Shown: positions 12,441-25,019, counted from the stretch's first letter. The stretch is 64,000 nucleotides of DNA from Saccharina japonica (GCA_008828725.1 MEHQ01000708.1:87775-151774); one strand, 5' to 3'. Numbers and translations are program-made. Notes: a model not told the origin generated them from the letters alone.

Positions 12441-15172
12441 GGTAGGGTTTCTGCAGCACTCGTACTCGTACTCGTATATACTTGTACCCCTTTTTTTGCT
12501 TATAGTGTTGCTGCTGCGGCTGCCGCACGCATTATTAGTATTGACGTACGTAGGTACGTGTAGCACACGGTTGTTAAGTTACTTTGTGCTGCAGCAGTTG
12601 TTAGAGTTGCTGCAGTTTGCCCACAAATGTTAATGGTCTGTATGCCCGGTGGTTAGTAGCGGTTTTTTTCTTTTCTTTTTGTATGGGTTTTGTCTTTCCC
12701 CCCCCCCCCCTTTTTTTTGCATGCATGATTTGTTGGGTTTGACGCGCTTGGCTGTCTTCTCCCAAGAAGCATCTCCGCGATTTACCCACCTGCTACGCAT
12801 ATTATCTATAGAGAGAGGGGGAGAGAAACAAATATTATCAGTGAACGGAGAGACCACAGCTAGCTGCGGCAGCAGCAGCAAAAAAAGCAGAGTAAGCGGA
12901 CGATTTAATGACAGATTGATGGAAGATAGATGATTGCGAATATATATATTTTTTCTGGCTAAACCCGTCTTTTGAGCCCCCCCCAAACTGGTGGCGGTGG
13001 TGCACAGGACGCCATTATGTATGATGAGTTGATGAGTTGAGTTGGGCTTTTCTTGTAATAATGTAAAGGTGTCACGTATTTTGCAACCATGCAACTACTT
13101 CAGTTGACTATTCATTGTTCCTCGCTTGCTGCGCCCTTGTTTTTCTGTTTTTTTGTCCAAGAGTAGTATTAATAGTGTCACTCTCCTCTTCTTTTAACGT
13201 ACTGGCATCATTGATCTAAATCACACCTGAGGACAGTTCAACATCGATCCCCACTTTCAATCATGATCTATAAGCAGTACGCCTTATCTGTTCCCGATCT
13301 TGTATGGTTTAGTTCCATGTTGGTTGCCGGGTGGGTGGGGTATCTGAAAAGAACTGTCGACAAATACAAACGTATAATTTGATAATTTCCATGATCTTAC
13401 AGCACATGGTGCCTGGGTTGGATCTGTGTACCATGCAGGGCCTGCACAACGTCTCAACGGCAAGGGGAGGAAATAGATGTATCTACTGATGGATAGATAG
13501 ATCTATGATCTGTCCAAGGTATGATATTATAATTTGCAGTGATTGATTGGTAAGGTAAGATACTGACCGAAGCTTCGTACGTATACCCAGCGCTAAAACA
13601 TGTAATGAATGGCCTGTGGGCTGTGGGTATGGAATGTTTTTTGGTCTAACCACGTGGAGAGTACGCGTAGAGTTGGTTTGAGAGGTTTGATGGGTGCTTG
13701 TTTGTATATACCTTGTTTTGTTTTTTGGGCAGTTTTAGCTTGCTTGTTTGTTTGTCCAATAATACCTGATTTCGGTTGATATGTGAGTTGGTGACTACAC
13801 AGCAACAGCAGCAGTAAGCATCTGGAGTGCTTTTCATTACTAGCTGCCACGTGTAACACTTGGTTTTCTATTTCGTGTCGAAGGCGGGGTGGGGTGGTAA
13901 AGTATATGCGCGTGCTGCACTATCTGTGATGTTTCAATCGCCCTTCCCCCCCCCCCCCCCTTGTTGATTGCTATATACCCTTCATTCCGCCTGGTTGTTG
14001 GTGTTTGTTGTTCCTGCTAGTACATTAGTTACCCCTTTTCACTCCGCTGGCTGGCTGGCTGGCTGGCAAAAAAAAAACTGGCAAAAATCGATTTAGAAAA
14101 AAAATCCCCCATCCAGATCGCATGTATGATATGTATGTGAACTTTTATTGAGCTTTTTTACCACTAATGCTTCGGAGATACTGCTATCCGTTTATTGGTC
14201 AAATACTGATGGTTCGGCATGTTTCATTGGTCAACACGCACCACCAGCACCCACACGCATATTTTTTTCACCCTGCCCCCGCTTGTGGAACGCTGATTCT
14301 CCCCCGACCTAACCCCATTGGGGTCCTGAGCCCCCCAAACGGAACGTCGTGGGTCGTGGGTATATAATTTGCCGCCGGTGAATCCCACCACAAGCAAACC
14401 CTGATTCCACACGCCTACGTACCAAAACCGAGCCGACCAAAAACCTGGGGTCGGCCAGTGATTACAACGAAACAACAACCACAGCAGGAGACAACATATT
14501 CTTGTTTTTTTTTCATGTATGTATGCGGCGGCGTTCTTCAGTATACACGAGTACACACTACTACTTGTTTCTACTGTGGTGGTGGAATATTAAGAGTAAC
14601 TATTGTAAGTTTGATTGGCATACAATACTCTCTTACGTAATAATGGAGTAATCATTTGTGACGTGAACATACATGAAGAGTACCGATCGATGTTGACACC
14701 TACGCGTAAGTGTTTTGTACTACTTGGTACTACTGCTGCTGTTTGATACCGTTGGGAGAGCGAAAAAAAACAGCAACTAACGGAACAGACACCGTGTCAA
14801 ACAAAAACAAAATTACGTGCCACACATAGAATAGATACATGTAGATATGTTATACTATTACATCTTCCTTTGCACCATAATGCGCCAGCAAGTAAAACGT
14901 AGGAATCGAACAAACGAAACAGTTCTCCGTGTTCCGTCTAAAACGAAACACGCCTCCCTCCCAAACAAAAGGCCTGAGAGCTCAGATGAGCTTATACACT
15001 TCATCGGAATACTATAATACCTCCTCCTTTTCTCGCAGGGGGGGGGTGACTGGTGCATTGCAGAAATTAACCCACACGAACTCGAATTAGGCTGTCCCCT
15101 AAAACGCGTGTGCAAGTCCAAAGAGGGTCCCATATATGGGGGGTTTCGATGATACCTGGTAGGTCTTATTTA

Positions 15173-15265
15173 ACACCACTCTGGACGAAAACATAAGGAA
15201 CTTTTAGCCATTAACGTAAAAGACTAAACGGTGCTTAAATTTCCGTCCAGAATGCTACCTGGCCT
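15173..15265. repeat. Palindromic MITE (CACTCTGGACGAAAACATAAGG family)
   Basis: Left end CACTCTGGACG and right end TCCGTCCAGAATG are inverted, with an inverted TAAG(G/C)(A/C)-type inner arm. Relatives lie at 31597-31685, 32075-32140, 32693-32775 and a half copy near 51020-51080. It is a short self-complementary element with no coding capacity. Confidence 0.6.
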
Positions 15266-15737
15266 CGCACCAGGTGCTGGGTAGCTTAGCTGGCAAAGCA
15301 GGCACCCACCCTCCCAACGATAAGCCGCTTGCGCCGACTGGTGCGCGAGACATATTATATGTAGTCGGCGCGACAACCAAAACATAGTAAGCACATCACG
15401 TTTTGCACGCGTGCAATCGAGATAAATGCTCTGCCTATATGTTATGCAATATACGCGTGATCCGCACCGCCGCAAATGACCGTGGCTGGCAATTGGCAAT
15501 GGCTGTGGCAGTCTGCCAGTCACCATGCCTTTTTGTTCGTATTGCTACATAGATCTTTCGTACAATGTTAATTGCGCATGCCCTCGCGCGGTACTAACCA
15601 GGGGGGTAACCACAGGCGCACTCAATCAACCCATTCCACTAAAAAAGTTATCGGAAACTTCCATTATTGAGAACCTACCTCTACCAGTCAGAGGTCGATT
15701 ATCATCCGGCATACAATGTATACACCTTCACCCTCCA

Positions 15738-15812
15738 CATGAGTGCTTTAGGCATGCGAGGGTCTATGGTCATACGACCACGGCCATACATGGCAAGAAG
15801 AGTACACGCCCC
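15738..15812 (-). repeat. Fragment of dispersed repeat P
   Basis: Contains GCATGCGAGGGTCTATGGTC and CATACGACCACGGCCATACA, the reverse complement of the repeat-P core seen in longer form at 24305, 28118 and 34018. Only the core remains here. Confidence 0.6.
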
Positions 15813-16566
15813 CCCCCCTATAAAGTAAACTTCGTGGTACTTGCAAAAGGGGTAACATGCAAAACACCCTACTATATATACGCACACACAACGACGATAC
15901 CGCTCCCCAGCAAAACATGCTAACCTAACCGTAGCAAAACCCCCAAGCTACAGGCTCGGCTGGGGACTTGCCCCGTGCACAGAGAAAGCGCGCGACGGGT
16001 GGCTGGCTGCCCAGAGAGCAAACCGTGGTGTTTCGCGCCGCTTTGCCGCCTTCAAAGAGCTCTATTGGTTACGCCCTGGCCAACACATGCTTGCACAGCA
16101 TCGACAGGAAGGCCAGACACCAACAGGGAGACGGAAAAACAAACAAACAAAATTGTACCCGCACGCACGCACACACACAACCGTGACGCCAGCATCCAAC
16201 AAATCCTCTCCCGTCCGCGTGTCCACGATCGTCACCACTCTTCAGCCCCCCTCCTCACGTTTACCGGCGCCCATATTTTAGGCACTCTCAACCCCTTAAA
16301 CTCGGACCCCCACACCCGTTTTGTTCGCAGATTACGTGGGATTAGAGACAGGTGTATGTCTATGCACAAGTGCAGTACAAACAGGGTTCAACACACACAA
16401 TATTCTAAAAGTAAACTCAAAATCGCGGCGTGGCGTCCTTTTCCCCCTATATATATATATACCTCTAATGCCGACCAAGGATTTTCCACCAATCTAAAAA
16501 ATTCCATCAAAATTTCTTGACCGATCAGAAAAACTGCGGGCATGAAATATCTTGAGAGAAACTCAA

Positions 16567-19500
16567 CTACTGTATCCCGTCCCGTCTCCGCGTCACCATC
16601 AACGGCTCCGACAGCTCATTCCCAACCTCCCCCATAACTCCGGTTAATCGATCGCCCACACCCTCGTGATGGTGGCGCCCTCCACTCCCCCCTCCTGCCC
16701 CCCCCTCGCCGTGGTGGTGGTGACCCGCCCTCAGCTCTCGCCCAAGTACGATGGCCGTGGAGACAACGGCAAGCGCTAGCTTCGCCGCGATCATCCCGGC
16801 GTCGGCCGAGTCTCCCACCAGCGCCTCCAGCATCAAATCGATCGCCTCTTCCCACGCCCACCCCGTCATGAGACCGACCCCGCCTACCACGACCAGCATA
16901 CGCCGCGCGTGAAACGCTCGAACCGCGTCCTCGAAACCCTGTCCCCGCCCCCCGCCTTCCTCCTTCGAAGGGTCCATCCAGTCGTCGCGCAAGCCTCCGT
17001 CGACCAGGGCACTTCTCCTCGCAGCCCGGCCGTGTCCCCTCCCGTCGAGCTTATCCGCGCCGCGCACCATTATGCAGACCCCGAGCGCCGTGCTGAGAGC
17101 GGCGTAGACGGTCGCCCCCAGCGCCGGTCCGAACCGAAACTCGAGCTCTTCCTGTCGGAACTCCACCTGGCCCCACAGGTTGTACGCCCAGCCCACCATC
17201 ATCCCCACGGTGAGCCTCATGTACGCTTTGATCCCTCGCCGGAGGGAGTCCCGCCGCGCTCGGCCGGCCTCTGCCGCCGCTACCGCCGCAGCCACAACAG
17301 ACGCCGTCACCACAGACGCCGCTCCACGGCCGCCGCCTTCCTCATCGCTGGCGCCGTCGTCGCGGCAACGCTCCTTTCGCGACAACCCCCCCTCCCCCTC
17401 CCCTCCCGTCCCCTTCTCCTTCTCCTCCTCCTCATCTTCCTTCTCGGAGGGGGGTAGCAGCGCGCTCCCCCCGCCGGCGTGTCTGTCGCCGTCTGCGCGC
17501 GATCGGTTCCCGCGTGGCGGCGACGATCTTGCCACGTCCGAGGACAGGGCTGCCGTGAAGGGCCCCCCAGCCTCCACGGCCCGGAGGACGAGATCGCTCT
17601 GGCGGCGGTCATTTTCCGCGCCGCCGCCGCTGCCGCCGATGATCTCGTCGGGAGCCCCACCGCCGGCGCCGCCGGCGCCGGCGCCGGCGAGGGTGGCTGC
17701 CGCGACCGTCCCGCCGATGACGCGGGCGGCCACCATCGAGCACAGCACGGCGTACGCCAGCAGGAAGAGGGAGGCCGCGAGGCGGACGTTGACCTCGTCG
17801 TTCTCCGCGCCCCTGCCGCCCTGCCCGTTCTCCACGCGAGTGCGGTAGAAGAAGCCGTACAGCGCGATGTGCACGGCTTGCGTGACGAGCCAGCTGACAG
17901 TAAAAACACGTCGGGACAGAGCGTTGTCATGTTTTGGGTGTGCGATGGGGAGAGGGGGTGGGGGGGGTGTACTTCATTTTCATGCATGGCCGTAGTCGTA
18001 TAACCATAGACCCTCGCATCCCTACAAAGCCGGGGGGGGGGGGGTATTCGTTTGTTGCTTGCCTTAGTCATTTAACCATTGACCACGCATCCATTTCGAG
18101 ACGGAGCACCGTACCTACTCCTAACGGAGGGGGGGGAGGGGGTACTCATTTGTTGCTTACCTTAGTCATTTGACCATTGACCACGCATCCCTTTCGAGAC
18201 GGAGCACCGTTCCTACTCCTAGTAGAGACACCCCCAACACTTGGGCGCTCATTACGTTGTTTCCATACATTACAAATAAATGTTTTGCTAATCTTATCCC
18301 CTTCCTGTTTCGCCGCCTGTGGCCACTATCTATCTCCCCAAGATAGCGATCGTTTTCTCGCTACCATTTAGTTGTAACATGCGTCATGTTGCACAAAACA
18401 AACTGCGGCCGCTGCAGACATACGACAACACGATGCCTCGCCTAGTAGATGTTTAGATTTGCGGATTGAGCGTTGCAGATGCTGGCTGATACTTCGCTGT
18501 ACGGTAGGCAGTTCGCGAGGCCTGCAACGGGGTAGAGGGGGGTAGCACACGGCCAACAATGGCTTTCACGAGCTTCTTCGGGTCTCTACCCAGGCCCAAC
18601 GAACCACAACGGGTGGATGAGCAGTGTGGCACCGTATCATACGGGGTGATAAAGAGATAACACATCCCACCCCCCTCGGGCGAACTTCAAAGCTGATTTT
18701 TTTTTCTCGACAAACGTGGACAAAGGAGGTGCAAAAAACGACGAGGGATGCTTCTGTCGAAATATCTCGTCGACATCTTTCCAAAAAAAAAAAAAAAAAA
18801 AACATTTTGGTTGTGTGTATGTGCGTGCGTGTGTGTGTGCGCGCGCGTGCACCCTTTACTTTTGAAGAAACTCGGCTTGGAGATTTTGTCGCACCGGGGT
18901 GTGATGTCCTATTATCTTGATTAAAGTATACGGTAGTTTTTTCCCCCGATATGTCTTCTCCATCAAGTCCACGCACTCTTTCCGGAACTGCTCTTACGTA
19001 TGAACATGAATATGAACTTGGTATGTAACATATGTACATATACGAGTAGAGCATACTTACATTTATGGCAACCTCTATCGCGTCTCTCAAGAGCGTCTAC
19101 GTATAATATGATACGACAAATAATCATTGGCGTCTAAGCCGACCCCCGCTAAAGATGGGTCGTCTTTTTTTGTTTCTTCTTCTTTTGTTCTTTTGTTCTT
19201 TGTTTCACCTGTTTTGATTTTTTTTCAATACTTTATTTGCATCCGTACCGTATGTCGTATATTTTCTTCTCATTTTTTTTGTCGTTTTTTTAGTTTTGAA
19301 AAATATGTTTTTGTTGTTGTTCAATTTTTGTTTTCAAAATCTCCATTTTTGGTTTCTCATTTTTTTTTTGTAGATAAAAATATGAGCTGGACTACGTCTG
19401 GTTTCGCAAGCTTGCTCCCTTGCGTTGTAACTTGGAGTACTACCACTACTTACTGCATGCTTCTGCTGTCGCAGGGGGATACGCGGAGAGGAGTAGCACG

Positions 19501-22109
19501 AGGGCTTTGAACTGGGAAATCGGTTGGACGTTTATGTACCTCTACGACTATATAGTGTGCCTTACGCACGTACGAGAAGACGCATCTATCCCACATGTTA
19601 CAAGTAGTAGTTAATGCGTGTGATCGGAGAGGACATGTTTCGTTCAGTCCCTCGTTCTTTTTTTTGATCGGATTAAAGAGAAAAATGAGCGGTTTGCCTC
19701 AAGGTAATACATTACTGCTGTATTTGGCCAGAACGGGCAGAGGTCTTTTCTCCGGCCCTGATGCTACATACACTCTTCACACGGCACGACTTGGCGCGGC
19801 ATACCCGTCTTGTTCGGGATTCTATAAAAAAAAGGCTGTGTTTACTGCTGTTACTACTTGCATGAACGAGATACTTCGTACGTAGTACATCTACGTACCA
19901 CCAACTACGTATTTTTGGCGTTGGCACCCTGCCCATTCCGCATGGTCGACTGCCATGCATGGGACCCCGGCGGGAGTCTTGCAAAAGCGACCACTTCCCT
20001 TCCGGAAGTATGATGTCGGCGCCCACACATGCGAAGCCTTGTATACCCGCGCGCATTCCGTATCCGGAAAAAAAAAAAAAAAAAAAACATGGGCCGTCCT
20101 GAAGGATTCTCGTGTAACGGTTATGGTTTCTCTCCGAGAACGCAATAACAGCTCAACAAGGACCGTTCTGTGCTGAATGCACCGTTTCGCGCCGTACCCA
20201 CGAAACGAAACAGAACATACGGTTTCACGCAAAGAAACAAGATATACCGTTCCACGGAACGAAACAGACGTACCGAATCCACGGAACGAAACAGACGTAC
20301 CGAATCCACGAAACGAAACAGACGTACCGAACCCAAGAAACAAAAAAAGACGTACCGAATCCTCGAAACGAAACAAACGTACCGAATCCACGAAACGAAA
20401 ACTAATCTACCGAATCCACGAAACGAAAACAAACGTACCTAATCCACGAAAAGAAAACAGACGTACCGCGTTCCACGAAACGAAACAGACGTAGCGTGTT
20501 CCCCACGAAACCAAAACAAATGCAACATCATTCGTACCTTGTGGGTAAGGCGAAGGCACCGGCATCGAACTGATTGGCGGTCTCATCCACGTCCGGCGGC
20601 CAATCCAACAAGCTGCGGATGCAGGACCCGATCTCCATAGCCCCCATGCTCGCTGCGCACGCCAGCACCGCGTAAGTGAACGTGTTCTTCGCGGTGACGA
20701 AGAAGACCTGGAACGAAAAAAACACAAAAAAAACGCTGGTTTTTGTCAGGGGATGTTGACGGCCGCCGAGCCGCTAGTACGCCACCACACGGGGTCGAAA
20801 GCAGAGCCTACCCCCCCCCCCCCCCCCCCCCGCGGTGCTCCGTCTCGAAAGGGATGCGTGGTCAATGGCCAAATGACTAAGGCAAGCGACCCAACGTGCT
20901 CCTCCGTCCCGGCATTGTAGGGATGGGAGGGTCTCTATGGTCATACGACTACGGCCGTGCACGACATGAGTACACCCCTTTCCCCCCCCAGCACTGTAGA
21001 GATGCGAGGGTCTATGGCCATACGACTACGGCCATGCATGGATATGAAGTAACTAAGGCAAGCGAACCAACGTGCTCCTCCGTCCCGGCATTGTAGGGAT
21101 GCGAGGGTCTCTATGGTCATACGACTATGGCCGTGCACGACATGAGTACACCCCTTTCCCCCCCCAGCACTGTAGAGATGCGAGGATCTATGGTCATACG
21201 ACTACGGCCATGCATGAATATGAAGTACACTACCACACCCCCTCCCCACGCGCGCGCACAATTAGCCCTACATAGGCACACGCGCGCCAAATGCAGCCAA
21301 AACATCGCGTCGAGTACCGACATATACTCATTGAGGGTAATCATTTTCGACGCGGGCGAAACGGGTCCCCGCGTGTGACCATGCATGCATGCGCGACTCG
21401 TGCGCTCGAAGCGGTTCGTGCGTCCCCCGAGTTTTTTTTTGGGGGGGGGAAGGCAGGCCAGGCTTGTTGCCACACGCTTGACACCACCACCATCGGTGTC
21501 TCCACGCGGTGCCGGGGGGGTACCTTGGTCTGTATGATGGACGGTTATCGGGGGAAGGTCTCGGTAGGGGCCCGTCCCATCACAGAGTGATTGGATGCGA
21601 AAAAAACGGCCGTCCGTGGCGGTCACGACAGGAATAACTCGGTGTACCACATAGCAGACAGTTCCGTGGCAACCACATAAGTGATTGGATGCAGCAAGCA
21701 AAGAAAATATAGCATTGAAAAAAAAAAAAAACGAAAACGAAAACTAGAAGAAACAAAAAAAATGTGGTAATAACAGCATTATGACCTCAAAAACAAGTCT
21801 GACGTCTCGAGGTTAGCGAATCACCACAGCAGCAAATGCTTCATACATATGTACCACTCTTGGAAATGTTTTCTCTGCATTTTAGTGTCTAAAAGGTCCA
21901 GATATTTCCGTCCAGATAGCCGCCACCATAGTGGGGAGAGGGGGAAGAAGAGCCTGCATAGTGACCCCGGATCCGAGTTAGGACTACTAATAGGAGGGAG
22001 CAGGAGCAACAAGGACGAATAGAACAAAAGGGATAGAAAAAAAAAAAAAGAGTAACCAAAAAAAGTGGTATGTATATACTCGTATGGCATACATACTACT
22101 ATTCATCCG

Positions 22110-22148
<39 letters not shown>

Positions 22149-22700
22149 ACAGGCAGGCAGACCGGTCCGCCAGCCAGTACCACGCTTTGCTGTCGTCGTC
22201 ATCGGCGGCGGCAGCAGAACCGTATATACAGCAAGTGTCCCTCTCTAGTGCCGATATGCGCCAGCCGACAAAACCGGCACTATATAGCAGCAAACCGGCA
22301 CTAACTACTCCGCACACAGTATACCACACTGGTTAACCCCATCTGGCGCCAAAACGATTTCCCAGGCACCATACAAAGGGGGGCAGCCGCACTATTACGC
22401 AACCGGCACTATAGAGGGACCACTACCGGTACTATATAGGGACCACTACTGCCGAACGTACGTATATACCTGTGCGAGCGTCTCCTCCGCCAGGTTAATC
22501 CAAGCGAACCCCACGACGTCCGTCACAAGGTCCAGGAGGAACTCCAGCGCGTGGTGGCTCCAGTTCCGTCGGGCACAGCGGTACAGCAGCAGGTGACCCC
22601 CCGCGTGGAGCGCCAGGGCGTAGCACGCCACACTCGAGAGGCGCACATAGCCGTGGCTGCTCTCGTTGCCCGCGGCCGCCTCCAGGACGAGCCAAAACGC
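16567..22700 (-). CDS. Multi-pass membrane protein of unknown family, three 3' exons
   Basis: Three exons read on the minus strand with matching phases: 22700-22470 (77 codons, acceptor CGTCCAG, donor CAG|GTATATACG), 20707-20538 (acceptor TCGTTCCAG, donor AAG|GTACGAATG, phase 2) and 17893-16567 (acceptor ACTGTCAG, stop TAG). Together they give about 575 residues. Hydrophobic helices are evident around SVACYALALHAGGHLLL, AKNTFTYAVLACAAS, TQAVHIALYGFF, LAASLFLLAYAVLCSMVAA, a GATVYAALSTALGV stretch and an AAKLALAVVSTAIVLG stretch. A Gly-x-Ala-aromatic motif recurs at membrane positions: VVGFAWINL, VGWAYNLWG and TGWAWEEAID. Between helices lies a low-complexity Gly/Ser/Glu-rich loop, and the C-terminal tail is His/Gly-rich. 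I recognise no catalytic motif and no named family; transport or channel function is possible but unproven. Upstream exons are described at 38879-44430. Confidence 0.7.
17955..18330 (+). repeat. Dispersed repeats P and Q in tandem (intron of membrane gene)
   Basis: A P core (CGTAGTCGTATAACCATAGA) is followed by two Q copies (TTGCTT(G/A)CCTTAGTCATTT...GACCATTGACCACGCATCC). P and Q are related: both hold a GACCAT(A/T)GACC...CGCATCC core and a GACGGAGCACC-like end. The tail from about 18230 to 18330 matches the Q copy at 30683-30875. Confidence 0.7.
20190..20515 (+). repeat. 27-bp minisatellite (ACGTACCGAATCCACGAAAC)
   Basis: About a dozen units of CGAAACAGACGTACCGAATC type, mostly 27 bp long, end about 20 bases before the donor side of the 20538-20707 exon. 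Because 27 is a multiple of three the array stays open in several frames and gives spurious repetitive peptides. It lies in the intron of the membrane-protein gene. Confidence 0.75.
20826..21240 (-). repeat. Tandem array of repeat Q/P, 176-bp unit
   Basis: A Q copy in reverse orientation is followed by two 176-bp units starting at 20876 and 21052 (ACTAAGGCAAGCGA). Each unit holds two P cores, one ending with a GTGCACGACATGAGTACACC stretch and one with a CCATGCATG(A/G)ATATGAAGT stretch. This is the densest copy of the window's most frequent dispersed repeat. Confidence 0.75.
22110..22162 (+). repeat. (CAGG)n microsatellite
   Basis: About twelve copies of the tetranucleotide GCAG/CAGG with two interruptions. 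It lies between exons of the minus-strand membrane gene and has no coding role. Confidence 0.9.
22240..22450. repeat. Dispersed repeat with CCGGCACTATA(G/T)AG motif
   Basis: Copies of ACCGGCACTATAGAGGGACC and its near-inverse (TAGTGCCGATATGCGCCAGC) bracket about 200 bp. The same family recurs at 28805-29345 and 31690-32060. It includes a stretch reading 'GCGCCAAAACGATT...CACCATACAAAGG' that is also found in those copies in altered form. Confidence 0.6.
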
Positions 22701-22814
22701 CTGGACGGTTTTCCGTTGGCGGTTGCATCGCACGGTAGGAAGATAGGCAACGGCAAGCAAAAGGGGGGGGGGGGGGGGGTTTCAACTCTTACTACTGTAG
22801 TTAGTATTTCGGAG

Positions 22815-22940
22815 GAACATACTACGGAGGACCATAGTAAATATATACTGTAGGACAAAATACTGTTATTAATAGTAAAAAGAGGGATATATATATATAT
22901 AGCTTTATGTGTGTACCGTAGGTCCCCTATTTAGTATGGT
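22815..22940. repeat. MITE with GGACCATAGTAAATA inverted ends
   Basis: Starts GGAGGACCATAGTAAATA and ends with the inverted TATTTAGTATGGTCC. The interior holds AATAGTAAAAAGAG and TATGTGTGTACCGTAGG. Relatives: 24893-24985, 30105-30215 and 31300-31425. Confidence 0.7.
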
Positions 22941-23775
22941 CCCCGGTAGCAGTAGTCAGAAACAAATAAGGGGTGTGGGCTTTTGGGGGGATACATGGTT
23001 TTCGGGACCATCGTGGATTCTGATTTGCTCTGCCCCCCCCCCCGTACTACAGTAGTAGTATGCTGCAGGTTCTCCGCGAGGGCGAACGAAAGACGGGCAA
23101 GCTCCGGGTGCGTTTTCTTTTTTTTTTTTTTTTTTCATTTTGCGTGTACGTAGCTTTCTTTCCTCCCTCGATAACCATTTCGGTTGCTGCTGCCGAGACG
23201 ACCACTCAATCAGTACACTGTTGGGGAAGGGTCCGAATCGAGAGTCAAGGTTCTTGTGGTTCCTGACGCTCCGCGATATTTGCTTACTGCATGCCTCGTA
23301 CACCCTTTCACTCCCATCTGGTCACATCTATCTCGCATCAGCACAGCGACAGACACCACAACAGCCGATTTTTCTAATTGAGAATTGCCTCTCCGATGAG
23401 AATGAAAATCGATTGTGGTACTTTGTTATTGTTTAAGAGTTGTATTTCGCGCACGATCAAAATTTGACCTAGAAAATATGTTCCTCGATGGTAGGTATCG
23501 ATTCACGAAAAAAAAAATGAAATCAACCTTGATAGGCTCGTAAAATCGAGGAATTTGCATTTATGAGCGAGGAACCTCGCCCATAAATATACGTACTTTA
23601 TGTATGTTGGAACAACATAAAATAAAATAAAATAAAAACTACAGCAGAATATCTCGTGTTTTGCTGGACAATATCCAGTCCGCTTCTCTCGCGGGATGGT
23701 CAGGGGGGTGTGACCACCCCGCTGGCGAGAAACTGCATGCAAGCCAGCAGAAGCGCACAGTCCACGACCCTACAC

Positions 23776-24035
23776 TACATTTCTACGCTGCGTTCGAAAA
23801 CTGGGGGAGAGGGGAGGGGAGAGGGGGGAGAAGGGGTCGACGCGTTGCCTCTCGAGAGAGAGTACGAAGCGCTGAATCTGGCACAAACATTAGTCTATAA
23901 CTCCACATTTATACGCTGCGTTCGGAAAAGGGGGGAGAGGGGAGGGCAGGGGAGAGGAGGGGAAGGGAAGGGGCCGACACGTTGCCTCTCTCTCGAGAGT
24001 GCAAAGTAGGAAGCGCTGAATCTGGCACAAAAAAA
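23776..24035 (+). repeat. Direct duplication of a ~130-bp segment
   Basis: Two copies begin with TACGCTGCGTTCG(A/G)AAA (near 23785 and 23919), pass through a purine-rich GGGGAGAGGGGAGGG stretch and a CGTTGCCTCTC motif, and end with GAAGCGCTGAATCTGGCACA. Purine runs differ in length between the copies. No gene is seen. Confidence 0.75.
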
Positions 24036-24304
24036 AAATCGCTGCTCAAGGCACCGCGCGTGTGGTCCGAGCACACCACCACCGACCCGCCTAGTCCACA
24101 CAATCCAAGGCAAGAAAAAGGAACCGCAACGTATTTATGGACCACAACGATGGACTTACGCCACGCTAACCTGCGTGTTTTACCATTCATCATTCGATAT
24201 CGACCTATGTACGATATGCGGCGAGATTACCAGTCGTCGATACTGCGGAGAGATTCTCAGTAGGTTTGACAATGACGGGTCGGTTACAAATCACGAACGC
24301 CGGG

Positions 24305-24550
24305 GGGGGGGGTGTACTCATGTCGTGCACGGCCGTAGTCATATGACCATAGACCCTCGCATCCCTACAATGCCGGGACGGAGCACGTTGGGTTTTCACC
24401 AACCAGGCAGACATTGTTTGCACCAAGCGCGAAGCGCCGTGAGGTATTGGGCGAGTCGCATGGAGGGTGAGCTGCATCCTGCTAAGAACCGCCTCTGAGG
24501 CGGACTTGCATATGGACGACAGCTTCAATGAGTTAATTTAATTTCTGGTG
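24305..24550 (+). repeat. Dispersed repeat P, long copy
   Basis: About 240 bp: a poly-G start and GTACTCATGTCGTGCACGG, the P core, then TTTTCACCAACCAGGCAGAC, a CACCAAGCGCGAAGCGCC stretch, and an ATGAGTTAATTTAATTTCTGG end. Other long copies lie at 28118-28375 and 34018-34240. Its size and lack of coding capacity fit a SINE- or MITE-like element, but no polymerase III boxes were found. Confidence 0.7.
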
Positions 24551-24892
24551 TGGCCACTTCCGGAGACAGCAATGGGTTTTACTATGTAACTGCCTCGCGG
24601 ATGCCTTACCATATTAACGCTACGTGATACGACCATTCCCCTTGTGCGGAGCAAAGGTTTTCCACCCCGCACAAATGATCTACTCGACCGCCAGCTTTGG
24701 TGACCGCCAAAAAAAAAAAAAACGGTACCCTGGTTGTCTAGCTCACGCAGCGAGTGGCGTGTTTTACAGCGTCGTTGCCAACCGACGCCAACCCAACCTA
24801 TAAATATATCATATATTTATAGGGGCGGGGGGGGGGGGGGCGCGAAAACTCCGTCCGTAGGCAACGGTTCGGCCGGCTCCACAGCTGTTATA

Positions 24893-24985
24893 CGGGGGAC
24901 CATAGTAAATAGGACCAAATATTGTTACTAAAAAGAGATACATGTATAGGTTTTAGTGTGTATCGTAGGTCCTATTTACTACATT
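24893..24985. repeat. MITE with GGACCATAGTAAATAGGACC inverted end
   Basis: Left end GGGACCATAGTAAATAGGAC and right end TAGGTCCTATTTACTAC are inverted. Interior GTTACTAAAAAGAGATACAT matches the copy at 22815-22940. Confidence 0.7.
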
Positions 24986-25019
24986 AGCCCACCCCGTAAT
25001 ACAAGAAAGACGCCGGTGG

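Larger units (their letters stand above)
10044..16566. other. Gene-poor interval between AP2 gene and membrane-protein gene
   Basis: No supported coding region. The first few hundred bases are AP2 3' untranslated sequence. Runs of G (11611-11698, 12369-12440) and C (12697-12710, 13946-13961) dominate, with CA/CT-rich stretches and the N gap. Short open frames lack any recognisable domain. Two dispersed repeat fragments lie near 15.2 and 15.75 kb. Confidence 0.5.

Noticed and set aside
15262-15340. Possible tRNA (GCTTAGCTGGCAAAGC resembles a D arm)
   Set aside because: The anticodon stem and T arm do not pair; only the D-arm look-alike is present.
15975-16520. 181-codon frame just downstream of the membrane gene's stop
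   Set aside because: Antisense to the likely 3' untranslated region, with no recognisable protein features.
16909-17848. Long plus-strand frames opposite the last membrane-protein exon
   Set aside because: Shadow frames of a GC-rich real exon; the minus-strand frame has hydrophobic helices, a splice acceptor and phase-matched upstream exons.
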